Origin: Hygrocybe punicea
Taxonomy: Eukaryota > Basidiomycota > Agaricomycetes > Agaricales > Hygrophoraceae
NCBI GenBank assembly: GCA_963556145.1
Contig: OY744467.1
Coordinates: 2,108,001-2,172,000, forward strand
Direction of reading: 5' to 3'
Length of the DNA: 64,000 nucleotides
Shown here piece after piece: positions 32,988-44,671 of the stretch (its first letter is position 1; the number at the start of each line of letters is the position of its first letter). A program made the position numbers and the translations under genes. The notes under the pieces were generated by a model. It was not told the DNA's origin. It searched no databases and worked only from the letters and a program-made list of their open reading frames with translations.

Positions 32988-33615
32988 TGTGACGGCGAGT
33001 TCTGTTGTAGACCCGGATAAGGAATCTACGGAAAGGGTGATCAGCTAGAAAGTGATCAGAGGAATTAGTTTCTTTAGAGAGGTCTAGTCAATCCAACCCA
33101 AATCCAGGGGTTCCAGAATCAGAGAGAGAGTATGGGAGAGGGGATGAAGATAGGTGTAGACAATATGAAGAGAAGACTAAGAAATAGAACTGAAGTGGGA
33201 TGATAAGATGTATGTCTGTATTTCTATATGCGTGTATGGGTATCAGTATTTCTATATATTTTGTAGTATAAATGTGCTACTTTTATACTACTGTGAGGGA
33301 TCCTGTGCTGTAGTAACCATGTACTACAAGCAAAGGCTGTAAGTGATAGGGGCAAGTGGAGTGGAGGATAGGAGGAATGGTGCTATGTACTAGGAGATGG
33401 GAAACAAAGATATATGATATACAACTATATACGTACTGATTCTGGGTCGTTAGGGACATTGCATTGTGAGTAGGAATGATTCTGGAGGCCAAATCCGGAG
33501 CGGAATCGATAGAAAAGAGTGGAATCGAACGGAATCGATGATATAGGAATAGGAATGGTCGGGAACAGAGTGGGATATGAAGGGGATACAGATCCACACA
33601 ATCCGGAGCCTCTAC
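32988..33615 (-). mobile_element. 3' LTR of the B element
   Basis: Partner of 44039-44667. Both hold TATAAAAGTAGCAC on the minus strand near the middle, a plausible TATA box. Confidence 0.88.
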
Positions 33616-33958
33616 ATCCGGTCAGGACTCAGATTGAGATCATCCCTGGTCGATCCATATGAAGTAATGAAGATCCTGGCATCGTGGGAAAAAAAGAGTG
33701 GAAGCAATGTCAAAAACAGATGGAATCAGGAGTACAACATGAACGGAGTCGAAGCCGGTGGATATCGAAGTGTCAGGAGAGGGCGATCCAGAGCTACCAA
33801 AACAGGGTGGGCGAAATGGCTGGACAGAGACATAATGGTCATGTGACAGAGACAACAAATAAAAACATAAAAATTTTCAACGCGACTCGACATTGACAAC
33901 AACCTCAACAAGCCCAACACTCCTTTACAAACGCAACAAACTCCAACTTCAATGCCAG
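33616..33958. other. Spacer between B-element 3' LTR and antisense gene
   Basis: No coding signal on either strand that I can support. It may hold the promoter and 5' untranslated part of the antisense gene. Confidence 0.5.
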
Positions 33959-35859
33959 ATGTCGATGGAATACAACCACTTCCTTGGACGACTCGATGCG
34001 GATACGCGGCAAGACTTTGAGAACGCTGTGGCTGAGCTACTGGCAGTGGATCCTGCCAGAATCGATATTATATGCGACGGATTCGAGAAAGAGGCACAGC
34101 AATGGATGGTGAGGCAATGACGGGCCATGGTAAGTGATTCCATTCTCGTAAACGGCACAAACTAACGATACCCAGCAGCGGAACTACAGGGGACTCATGA
34201 CAGAAATCCAGGACAATGGAATTGACATGACGGAACCGAGGGACTTCTCAATGGGCGGAGAGATGGTGGTCGAGGTCAAGGAATGGTTGCGGAATCGTGA
34301 GGAGTTCATGAAGCAGGAATGGGAAGAGGTGGTGTGTCGGGAAGTCGAGGAAGTGTTACAGTTGCAGGAAGAAATGGAGGAGGAGGAAGCAAGGAGACAA
34401 CAGGCGGTGGAGGCGGTGGAGCTTGAGCGGAAATGAGTGGAGGAATTGCGCCAGTATGAGGAGGAGATAAATAGGAGGGTGGAGGCGAAGCGGATCGAGG
34501 AGGCAGAAAGGGTGAAGGCAGCAGAAGCAGCAAAAAGGGAGACTGAAGCAGCTGCAGAAAGGGACTGGGAGGAGACCAGACAAACCATCGATCACAGAAA
34601 CGAGGACGAGGATGAGGATACGGATGGCGACTGGGCCGAGGAACAACTTCAAAAATACGAGAGGCTCCAAGCTCTTAAAAACAAAAAGGCCAACCAGGAC
34701 AAAAGGGTCAACCGGGACAACGAAACCATTCATGGGGAGTACAATAGCAGGGACGATTTTTTGAATGTGAGTGGAAACGAGGATACGGGACCAAAGGGAA
34801 AGCTTCTGGGGATAAGTAATGTCTCACAAACTTGTATATCCATTGTACCTAACTAATTCATAGTATATGCAGTCGTTCCGGATCCGGCAATGTGACGCTT
34901 GCGTGACCACCAATGCGGTTTGTCGCGGAATCGAGGGGTATGCGTTGTGGTAGGGAGATCTGGTAGATCACATGACCTTCCCATGGTTGGATTCAGTAGA
35001 TAGCTCTGTTTGGTAGTCAGTAGGATTAGGATTGATCTTAGCCACTCAAGCTTAGTGATTGAGCTCGAGGACTCTCTGCTAGCCCATCATGGTGATGAGA
35101 GTGCGATTTGACCTTTAACATGCTCACCTCTGCTCTGTTGTCACAATCTCAGTGCCTTTCTCTCAGTGTCTTAGTGTCTCAGCGTTCTGTGTCTCAGTGT
35201 TCCAGAGTCTTGCGTTTTGTGTTTCAGCATTTCAGCGTTTTTGTGTCCCCGAATTTCTGTCATTCCCCACAATCTACCTGCTTGACATGCCCAGCCCCAG
35301 CAATGGAAAAAAGGCCTGTAAACATGCAAAAAAGGCCTTGTACGCCACAAAGCCACCAACATCAGCCATAACAAAATACACAGAAGAATATAATCATGGC
35401 ATGTGCAAGGCCATGATCGCCGAATCCAACACTATAGACAACAAGTACATGGCACTCGAAGGGTTTTTCGATATTGCAATTGAACTAGGACGACGGGCAG
35501 CATACGAGCAATTATCTAAGGACCTACAACAGACGCCGAAGTTCAACATGGTGCCTATGAGGCTGGCAAATTGGAAGGATGCTCGATAGGGTACAAGAAA
35601 GGCTTTGAAGACGGCGAGATTTCAGGCTATGACGAAGGGTATTTCACTGCATATGATGCCAGCTGCCTCGCTGACCAACAGCAGCCCACTTATGCATCCA
35701 CATCAGCCCAAATGATGCCACCCACTGGCATTTCTGTCTCAACACAGACAGATTCGACACCAGAGACGGCACCCACCACAACCCAGACAGAACCATGTAC
35801 CAGCACCACAGTATCCACACAAACGACACCACAAAATTACACATTGACGGCCATACAAG

Positions 35860-37182
35860 TAGTGTTGCCGAAGTTCAGTTCGGTCTGGTTCCGACCCTTT
35901 TTGGTGGAACCGCGAACCGAACTTCGGGTCCGGTTTAGTGCTGGGCCAAACCTGGACCCAGATGGCATCGAACCGTCTGTCCACGTTTGGTCTGGGTTCA
36001 GACACGGTCTGAACCCCGGACCAAGATGGGCTCACCCCATGAGCTCTGTTCTCCTCGCGAATGGCAGGCACGTATCAATTGATACGGTGCTGCACTTCGC
36101 GAGGTAGTTGGGCTGCGGGGGAGCCGTCTGACGCTGCTGCTGCTGTTGCTGTTGCCACTGTCACTGTTGCTGCCACTGCCATGGCTGTTGCTGCTGCAAC
36201 TGCTGCTGCTGCAACTGCTGCTGCTGCTGCTGCTGCTGCCGTTGCTGCTGCTGCTGTCGTGGCCGTTGCTGCTGCCGTTTCCGGTGCCGCTGCCGCTGCC
36301 ACTGCTGCTGTTGCTGCCACTGCCGGCACTGCTGCTGCCATCGCTGTTGCTGCTGCCACTGCTGCTGCTGCTGTCGTGGCCGTTGCTGCTGCTGCTGCTG
36401 CCGCCGTTGCTGCTGTCGTTGCTGCGCTCCTGCTGCTGCTGTTGCCGTTGCCGCTGCTGCTGTTGCTGCTGCTGCCGGCATTGCTGCTGCTGCTGCTGGC
36501 CATCGTGGTTGTCCTTGCCATTGTTGTTGCCACCACTGGTGGTGATGTTGGATGGCATTTGCCGTTGCCACTGCTGCTGCTGCCGTTGCTGCCGGCGCTG
36601 CTGCTTCTGCTGTTGCTGCTGCTGCTGGCCGTTGCCATTGTCATTGCCTGGTTGCCATTGCCATTGCCATTGCCGCCGCTGGTGGTGGTGGTGGTGGTGG
36701 TGGTGGTGTTGCGGCTGTCCCACGTCCGTTGGCATCGCGTTGGCGTTGGGATCCATTTTGTGCCGCGGTGGTGTGCTTGCGATGTGGTTGCGGTCGAGTT
36801 TCCTGTAACAGATAATATTAGTAAAGTTAAGATAAATGATAAAACTTACCTGTGTCCATGAATGCGACATTGTGTCACGTTCATTGGCCTTGCGTTGTTG
36901 TTGTTGGTGAAGAAACCTTTGTGTAATGGTCACATGATACCATTTAACACGAAAAAGTAAGTAAAGAAATATGAAAAACAAATGAAATAAATACCTTAAA
37001 AATATCCGCGTTCATGGTTTGGACGCGGTTTGGAGCCGTTCAGGAAATCTGGCAGGCCTCGAAACCCGGAGCTGAACCCATGGTCTAGTTCAGCACTTGG
37101 CTGAACTTAGACTGAACCTAGGGTTCGGTTCGGGGTTTGAACCGGGTTCGGCTAGGTTCAGAACCGAACTACGGCAACACTA
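35860..37182 (-). mobile_element. hAT-2: non-autonomous hAT with CAG/GCN repeats (1,323 bp)
   Basis: Same ends as hAT-1 and same orientation. Perfect CATACAAG duplications at 35852-35859 and 37183-37190. The shared minus-strand intron-like segment is 36803-36849 (GTAAGT...TTACAG). Nested palindrome at 36054-36103. The middle is GCT/GCC/TGG repeat. No transposase. Confidence 0.95.
36054..36103. repeat. Nested palindrome inside hAT-2
   Basis: CTCGCGAA ... CGTATCAATTGATACG (36071-36086) ... TTCGCGAG, same as in hAT-1. Confidence 0.95.
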
Positions 37183-39046
37183 CATACAAGCATTGCTGGC
37201 CCCCACCTATGCATTCCCAATGAAGATGACACACCACACGTCAAAGTCAGCCCAAATGAGTGCACATGCCCTTGCATTCGTGTCAGTACAAACAGACAAA
37301 CTGCAAACACACCCACCAACACCCAACGCACATGAAAACGCCCACACGTCCCCACGCACACGTGGAAATGCATCTCAACAAGCCCCAGCACACCCACCCT
37401 TACCAAAAATGACCCCTGCTGCACCAGAATGTGCCACGTCACCAGGCCCACCATGTATTGCAGTGCCAGCCCACCCACACGCATCGAGAACAACCCCGAG
37501 CATCACAACATGCCCCCTGTCACCCAGCACTGACGGTGAGATCCGCCGTGCCCCAACACCTACCCAAACGGCCCCACCTCTCAAAGAAACCCTGACAAAT
37601 GCATCCATACGCATCCCAAACTGCGATCCCACCACGCCAACATCAATGCCCGGACAGTTCAAGCCCACACAGCCCCAAAATCCCATCCCCATGCAACAAA
37701 ACGCGTCTGAACGTGTCACAGACCCCATCTCCACCCCAAGTGCATGCCCACACATGCCCAGGCCAACTCAAGGTCACGATGCCACCATCCAGATGCCGCA
37801 ACTGCGAATGACGAGGCCAAACGGCATCGAAACACGGGCCAGCGTATATGCGAGCAAAGGGAGTGCCAGCAAGGGCGACGGCATGAGGATAGAAAAGACG
37901 ACGACAATGGGAGGAGCTGAGACAAGTGAGGAAGCCCCAGAGACGAATGGGGGCATGCGCCGAGTCAATGATGAGATAAGCCAATGGGAGGCCATGGACG
38001 GCCCCGTTCGTGTGCCCAATGGCCCCAATCCCACCCCAACGACTGAGCCAGCACCACACATGAGGTTCAGCTTGGCTGAAGAGGCTGCAGCTGTCCCTCT
38101 TCACCCCATTTTCCCATCTCCACACCCCCCACGTGATTTCTCAGCTCTCCGTTTCAAGTTCCAGCAACCATTCAGCACCTTACAACACTGCGCTGGATGA
38201 TCACAACGATCACAATGATCACAATGGCCATTCCAACCCTGTCATGTTTTCTCCATTCCCATGGGTCCTGTCTACACATAAAGCCATCCATATGGCATTG
38301 CACCGGGCCGACCCATCTTCACGAAGCCTCTCTGCATGACATACTCAACCGCCCCAAGATCTACCTATCTTGACTGGGACCAGGACCCTCGTCTCTCAGA
38401 CTTGAGTAGGGCTCTCCAGGCCCTAGGTTGGAAGAAGCCAAGATAGGCATTTTTGTTTATTGAATATTCTTTCTTCTTTTTCCATTGCTTCCTCTATCTG
38501 ACTCTTTTCCATTTCTTTTCCATTTTCTTTATTCCTTTCCATCTCTCTTCTTGTCTTTCTGTCTCCCTCTTTTCTCTTTCGCTGGCAGCAGGGACACTGC
38601 CATTTTGGAGAAGGGGACATCTGGTAGATCACGTGACCTTCCCACGGTTGGATTCAGTAGATAGCTCTGTTTGGTAGTCAGTAGGATTAGGATTGATCTT
38701 AGCCACTTGAGCTTAGCGATTGAGCTCGAGGACTCTCTGCTAGCCCAGTGTGCAACTGATGCAAAAGGCTGAAACGTTGCTGCGGATTATCGACGAAGGG
38801 ACCAGCCACTGGAACTGGGAAAGCAGAATGGAAAGGGAAGGCGAAGGCAGGAAGTCCAAAGAGAAAGATCATCGCGAAGAAGATTCCAAAGGCTGTGAAG
38901 AAGCCCAAACTACAGGCCGGAGAGGCATCGACAAGCAAACGGATGTTGACCGATGTCAAACCAGACACAGAATCAGAGCAGGATGATGGGAAACAAGGGA
39001 ATCCATTCAAGTGGCCGCAGATTGGAGCCAGTGAAAGGGTGCACTG

Positions 39047-39826
39047 TGGTAATGTGAACGGAATCAAATACCAACTCTACCACAGTGCTGTACGAATTCT
39101 GAGGGGTTCAATCTCAATCCAAAAGGTTAATAAAAATACTCAGAGGTGCTCTGGATAGCTGCAATGATGTTTCCGATGTGCGTGATGTGTGCGATGTGCG
39201 CAGTGTGCGCGAAACTGTCAGTGATTTTTTCAGCATATACATAGCACTTTGTAGAAGGAATGCAAAGTTTAATAGAGCACAGCAGAGCTATCACATGGAT
39301 GGCACAGTAAAGAGGTGATATGATAGAGTGGAATCTGGGGTATACAAGACGTCTCTCTAGTATGTAAACTATAGAGGGTATTTATGCGAAGTTGGTTGTT
39401 AGGACAATAAAGGGTGAAGAAGGCAAGACAAATAAACGGTGTGCGATGGAACTATGGTGCAATAGGGATGAAATGGAACTGAAACAAAGGGTATAGCACC
39501 ATGCGAAACAATTTCCAAAATATCTAGAGGATAGGAGCTATAATGTTTGAAATAAGTGAAACATGTTGCATAAAGACTTCCCTGGAACCAGAACGGAATC
39601 AGAATGGAATAGGGTGAATTGTATAAGCGTGGGTGATGTCAGAGAGGCTCGAAATATGTTTCCAAAGGGGCCGAAGAGCTCCGAAGAAAATCGCTGTAAT
39701 GTTGAAGTATCGCGCATATTGCAGTTGCATCGCAATGGAGATACATATAAATCAGGATGTTTCGCTGTGAATCACAGCATGTCGAGGCTAGAATAGGTCC
39801 AATAGAATGTTTCTGTGCTTAGGGAC
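39047..39826. other. Possible 780-bp insertion flanked by GTGCACTG
   Basis: GTGCACTG occurs at 39039-39046 and 39827-39834, and the antisense-gene reading is lost between them and may resume after. No terminal inverted repeats were seen, so the type of insertion is unknown and the repeat could be chance. Confidence 0.3.
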
Positions 39827-40587
39827 GTGCACTGCATATCACCAGAATCAATGAGCACAACCAGGCTAGGTGGAAGATGGCGACAGAAACACAACAGGAG
39901 ATCTTGGTCATCACAGACAGCCTATCTGAATACGTTGCAGAGGTCCATACAAAACTAACCCGTTGGACAAAAGAGCTAAACTGACTTCGCACGAACCAAG
40001 CCCACATCCTTGGTCAACTTGACCTAATCGACACAAAACTCGATGAAGGGGGAAGGGAATAAAAGGGGGAAATGAATGGAAAGGGATGGGAAATGGAATG
40101 CAGGACAATGTACATAAACTAAAAGAGTACATAATAAAATCTATAGATGGAAAGGGTGAAACGGAAAGCTAAGTGAAATGGAATCTGATGGTCGAGGTGG
40201 AGGATGGCACCAGAATACAATGGAAACGAAATGGGACCGGAAAGGGTGGGAAACAAAGAAAACTAGAAACAGAAATGAAAATATAAATAAACAAGATACA
40301 GGAATGGGAGCGGAAAGTGGAACGGAGGACGAAAACGCAAAAATAGGAGATGGAAACGAATCTGTATCCCCACAAGAGTTTCTGAAAGAAGAGTGGAGGC
40401 GGAATGACAAGAGGAGATGGAGAGCTTCTTGCAAAAATTCAAGTGAAGTGTTGAGGGGGCAGAGGTCCAATATACAATGACAAAATAAAATGAAGGCAGC
40501 AATGAGGAACAATATAAAATTGAGGACCAAAGTGCCAACACTAACACAATCCCATATAAGGGGTGCACCGTGTGACGGGTCTAAAAA

Positions 40588-40670
40588 TGATGGGGTTCCC
40601 CAAGTGGGTGGAAATGACAAAGTGCCCCAAGTGGGCGAAGACAACAAAGTGCCCCAAGTGGGCAAGGATG
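40588..40670. repeat. Short tandem repeat, CCCCAAGTGGG units
   Basis: Three units of about 30 bp, each with GTGCCCCAAGTGGGC or a close variant. It lies in the pol-less spacer of the B element. Confidence 0.75.
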
Positions 40671-40849
40671 GAACCGGAGACAATACAGGAGCAGAAATGA
40701 CAAGGGGTGACAGGGATGGAGGGGGTAATATAACAGAATTGGAATTGGAACCAGTATCGAATAAAAGGGGCAGAAACGGGTCCAGAATGGGAACGGGTGC
40801 GGTGATACGCAGTCTCTCCCTTTGGGCATGGAATCTCTCATAGGTTCCA

Positions 40850-41450
40850 ATTCCACTTTCCCTACAACTCTTCCGCGTCCCACGTACATGCGAAACATCA
40901 GTGCGCGGCCCACGACTTGCGCAACTTACGCCGATCGACGCGCACGTGACTGCAACATTTTCGCTGTATCTTAACCGCGCAGCCCGGTCTCAATATGCTG
41001 AAACACGACCATTAAACATGTCCTACACGTTCGGACACTGAGTCCGATACCAGAAATGTAATTCATCCGGTTTATCTTCGTCTTTTCGCCGACTTTCATG
41101 TGATATTTGCCGTTATTTCAAATCCTTCGCTATTCTGTTCCCATTTCGTTGCTTTCAAGCGATATTTCGCTGCATTTCTATTTCACTCATCCACCCTTTC
41201 CCCCTATCCCTTTAGAATATAAAAAGTGTCCTGTAGTAGAAAATATATGAAGAAGAACCCAGTTCTCCCCCCCACTAGTTTGCGTCTTAAGTTTAAAAAT
41301 CCAGTCATTCCTACTCAAATCTGCGTCTTTTCTCGTTGCGCACTCTCCGCTATCGCGACCCAAGTCGTAGCGTAGAACCCTTGTCTCATCGCGTCATCGC
41401 TGCATATCGCGCTGTCAACTAGGACACCCAGTTAAGCCTTCCGATTCTTG
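40850..41450 (+). promoter_or_regulatory. LTR-like promoter stretch inside the B element
   Basis: TATA-like GAATATAAAAAG near 41216 is followed by AAGAACCCAGTTCTCCC near 41253, the same arrangement as in the Gypsy-1 LTR near 2796-2850. Ends and a partner were not found. Confidence 0.35.
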
Positions 41451-42260
41451 TTTATCACTGCATTGCGATATCGCGTTATCTCACAACCCTCCACGTTTGT
41501 TTATTTGATCGCGCATATTATCACGCATTATCACGTTATTGTTGGGAGTGTCCCAAGTCCCGTTCGCACCTTTGCAACATTTTCATCTTTTATTATCTCT
41601 TTATCCGGGGTCATAGACGTGGAAACCGTATCAGCGGAGTACTCAACCAATTTTGAGGGAATCTCGACAGACAGAGATGGAGGACAAGAAGAAGGCAATA
41701 TCAAGGATGGAATGTCTATGTCTGGAGAATTCAAGGAAAATGGGAGCAAGTCCGGCATGAGTTTGTAGACGGAAACCGGAGGGGACAAAAGAGGAGACAA
41801 TATGGACGAAACAGAAGATGGAATGGATAAATCGGGAGCAGGACTGAAAGGCAAGACAGAATCAATAACCGGCATCAATAAATCGGGAAGGGGCTCAAAT
41901 GGGGACAACATGGGACTGGACGACAAAACCTGTAAACAAATAACGGTCTTGATGGGCACTGGAATGGATGGGGACGGGGAACATGATGACGGGGATGGAC
42001 TGGAATGAATGTGGGGGACAGAATGAATGACAGTGGGCAGGATCGAGGATGGAATTGGTTCTGGAGCTGAGATGACTGTGACAGGTATGGGACCGGGACT
42101 GGAAATGGCAACAGGGGCTGCAGTGACAACAGAATCCAGAATGGAATGGTAACCAGAAAGTAAAAATAATGCGGCGTTGTGGAAAATATCAACCAGGTAT
42201 GGATTGTCATGGTAATGACTGGGAAGAAGGTAATGAAGTCACTCTTCAACATGTTGACGA

Positions 42261-43398
42261 TAGTGTTGCCGTAGTTCAGTTCCGAACCTAGCCGAACCGA
42301 ACCCTAAGTTCGGTCTAAGTTCAGCCAAGTGCTGAACCGGACCGCAGGTTCAGTTCCGGGTTTCAAGGCCTGCCGGATTTCCTGAACGGCTCCAAACCGC
42401 GTTCAAACCGCGAACGCGGATATTTTTAAGGTATTGATTTCATTTGTTTTTCGTATTTCTTTACTTACTATTTCGTGTTAAACGGCATCATGTGACCGGC
42501 CGTGACCTTTCGCGCAACACAGCAACATCAACGCAGGTTGAACACAACACAATTTGTGTTGTGTTCATCAAGGTATGTTTCAATTTTTTCTTAACTTTAC
42601 TAATGTTATTTGCGACAGGCAACTCGACCGCAACCACATCGCGACCACACCCACCTTGGCACAAGTTGAATGCCAACGCCAACGCAACGCCAAGGGACGC
42701 GGGACAGCAGCAACACCACCACCACCACCACCACCACCACCACCACCAGCGGCGGCAACGGCAACGGCAACGGCAACGGCAATGGCAACGGCAACGGCAA
42801 CCAGGCAATGACAACGGCAATGGCCAGCAGCAGCAGCAACAGCAGAAGCAGCAGCGCCGGCAGCAATGGCAGCAGCAGCAGCGGCAGCGGCAGTGGCAAC
42901 AGCAAAAGCCATCCAATGGCAACGACAACCACGACGGCCAGCAGCAGCAGCAGCAATGCCGGCAGCAGCAGCAACAGTGGCAGCAGCAACGGCAGCAACG
43001 GCGGCAGCAGCAGCAGCAGCAATGGCCACAACAGCAGCAGCAGCAGCAGTGGCAGCAGCAATGGCGATGGCAGCAGCAGCAGCGCCAGCAGCGGCAGCAA
43101 CAGCAGCAGTGGCAGCAGCAGCAGCGCCGGACGGCTCCCCCGCAGCCCAACTACCTCGCGAAGTGCAGTGCCGTATCAATTGATACGTGCCTGCCATTCG
43201 CGAGGAGAACAGAGCTCATGGGGTGAGCCCACCTCGGTCCGGGGTTCAGACCACGTCTGAACCCAGACCGAACGCGGAGAGACGATTCGATGCCGTCTGG
43301 GTTCTGGTTTGGTGCAGGGCCAAACCGGACCTGAAGTTCGGTTCGCGGTTCCGCCAAAAAGGGTTGGAACCGGACTGAACTGAACTTCGGCAACACTA
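42261..43398 (+). mobile_element. hAT-3: non-autonomous hAT with CAG/GCN repeats (1,138 bp)
   Basis: Inverted relative to hAT-1 and hAT-2. Perfect GTTGACGA duplications at 42253-42260 and 43399-43406. Plus-strand intron-like segment 42573-42618 (GTATGT, ACTTTACTAAT, GCGACAG). Then (CAC)n and (CAG)n repeats give poly-His and poly-Gln readings (for example the frame 42444-43226). Nested palindrome at 43155-43204. Confidence 0.95.
43155..43204. repeat. Nested palindrome inside hAT-3
   Basis: CTCGCGAA ... CGTATCAATTGATACG (43172-43187) ... TTCGCGAG, same module as in the other two copies. Confidence 0.95.
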
Positions 43399-44038
43399 GT
43401 TGACGAAGGTCTGAGTCAAATCCATTGGCGAAATACATATTCCATTGCTTGTCTGATAAACGGCCATTGTCGTATAGTACTCCAGAAATGCGTATGAAGT
43501 CCCAGAAATATTGTCCTAAGTCTGTCTTGTTCTCTATACCATAAGCCGATTTTCGTTTAACCACTTGATTGAGATCCGCAATCATATACCAAATACTGTC
43601 TGTGGCACAAGGATAGAAGTCAAAATGGCACGTCAGAAAGTGATGAAGTCCTTTGCTGAAGCGGCAGGAAGGGTAAACCAAAGTTCATAGTCATTGTTAT
43701 TGAGGTACTGGAGCATGTAGCGAATCTTCATAGCATCCGTGAGTCCACAGTCAGAGCCGAGCATGTCAATTTCGTTCAAAGAAGCGGGGAAGGTCATGTT
43801 CATCACCATGAAACATCGGGGCTGAACAATCACCTTGGAGAGGCATCAATCCGTGCATCATATCAGGGAATTGCCAAATCAGTAAGTGGGTCAGGTCGGG
43901 GAGGTGTGAGGAAGGGGTCGAAGTTGTAAGTGGGGCTGAGCAATTAGAGTCAGGAACAAAGGATAAATGTCATGAAAGTCAAAGCCAATGGTGGGGAGGG
44001 TAAACAAAAGAACTAAACTCCTTGTGGTGGGCTCCAGT

Positions 44039-44667
44039 TGTGATGGCGAGTTCTGTTGTAGACCCAGATGAGAAATCTACGGAAAGGGTGATCAGCTAGA
44101 AAGTGATCAGAGGAATTAGTTTCTTTAGAGAGGTCTAGTCAATCCAACCCAAATCCAGGGGTTCCGGAATCAGAGAGAGAGTATGGGAGAGGAGATGAAG
44201 ATAGGTGTAGACAATATGAAGAGAAGACTAAGAAATAGAACTGAAGTGGGACGATAAGATGTATGTCTGTATTTCTATATGCGTGTATGGGTATCAGTAT
44301 TTCTATATATTTTGTAGTATAAATGTGCTACTTTTATACTACTGTGAGGGATCCTGTGCTGTAGTAACCATGTACTACAAGCAAAGGCTGTAAGTGATAG
44401 GGGCAAGTGGAGTGGAGGATAGGAGGAATGGTGCTATGTACTAGGAGATGGGAAACAAAGATATATGATATACAACTATATATGTACTGATTCCGGGTCG
44501 TTAGGGACATTGCATTGCAAGTAGGAACGATTCCGGAGGTGGAATCCAGAGCAGAATCGATAGAAAAGAGTGGAATCGAACGGAATCAATGATATAGGAA
44601 TAGGAATGGTCGGGAACAGAGTGGGATATGAAGGGGATACAGATCCACACAATCCGGAGCCTCTACA
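44039..44667 (-). mobile_element. 5' LTR of the B element
   Basis: Partner of 32988-33615. The right flank is ACAC. Confidence 0.88.
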
Positions 44668-44671
44668 ACAC

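Larger units (their letters stand above)
35287..38200 (+). pseudogene. ORF of element C, interrupted by hAT-2
   Basis: A first part (MPSPSNGKKACKHAKKALYA, 35287) shifts frame near 35548, then AYEAGKLEGCSIGYKKGFED continues in the 35571 frame up to 35859. Without hAT-2 and one copy of its 8-bp duplication, codon G(35859)+CA(37191-37192) restores the frame and the reading runs on to the stop at 38198-38200. The second part is about 335 residues, rich in His, Pro and Thr (MKMTHHTSKSAQMSAHALAF). No domain recognised. Confidence 0.65.
34946..38747 (+). mobile_element. Element C: non-autonomous LTR element
   Basis: LTRs about 34946-35086 and 38606-38747; the last 126 bp of each (from TGGTAGATCAC to GCTAGCCCA) align without gaps. 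Flanks GCGT (34942-34945) and GTGT (38748-38751) fit one NCGT duplication. The primer site TGGTGATGAGAG is at 35090. The internal region has one Gly/Tyr-rich then Pro/His/Thr-rich reading frame and no enzymes. hAT-2 is inserted at 35860. Confidence 0.85.
33959..40035 (+). pseudogene. Antisense Zn2Cys6-type gene of the B element (decayed, interrupted)
   Basis: Layout matches the gene at 938-2200: head MSMEYNHFLGRLDAD (33959), intron at the same place after QQWMVRQ.RAM (GTAAGT, about 34132-34177), long coiled coil (EEINRRVEAKRIEEAERVKAA), then CDACVTTNAVCRGIEGY up to 34945. Element C is inserted there, and the reading resumes at 38748 with VCN, stop, CKRLKRC, restoring the C-x2-C-x6-C-x7-C-x2-C-x6-C order. 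Three in-frame stops (about 34108, 34434, 38757) are all TGA. A charged tail follows to about 39040, and heptad-like sequence at 39838-40035 may be its end. Not functional as it stands. Confidence 0.75.
41531..43861 (-). pseudogene. gag of the B element, interrupted by hAT-3
   Basis: Minus strand from ATG 43861: MMHGLMPLQGDCSAPMFHGD, then a one-base frameshift, then GLTDAMKIRYMLQYLNNNDY, another shift near 43640, then MIADLNQVVKRKSAYGIENK to FDSDLRQ at 43407. This is the helical capsid-type part of Agaricomycete Gypsy gag proteins. hAT-3 separates it from HDNPYLVDIFHNAALFLLSG (about 42200) and a Pro/Ser-rich tail to about 41531. Frameshifts, a stop (TGA soon after the junction) and the insertion make it non-functional. 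Confidence 0.7.
32988..44667 (-). mobile_element. B element: 11.7-kb Gypsy-type element with gag and antisense gene, no pol seen
   Basis: LTRs 32988-33615 (628 bp) and 44039-44667 (629 bp) are near-identical, flanked by the perfect duplication ACAC (32984-32987 and 44668-44671). Sense is minus: LTR start TGTAGAGGCTCCGG, gag at 43861-41531, then antisense gene (plus strand, 33959 to about 40035), then the 3' LTR. A TGG-starting primer-site-like TGGAGCCCACCAC lies two bases inside the 5' LTR. No reverse transcriptase, RNase H or integrase was found between gag and the antisense gene. Three later insertions are nested in it: element C, hAT-2 inside element C, and hAT-3. Confidence 0.85.

Noticed and set aside
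34184..34733. Minus-strand frames rich in Ser or Leu/Pro
   Set aside because: Shadows of the Glu/Arg-rich coiled coil of the antisense pseudogene on the plus strand.
39039..39834. hAT insertion with 8-bp duplication GTGCACTG
   Set aside because: The flanks match but there are no TAGNG-type inverted ends; kept only as a low-confidence possible insertion.
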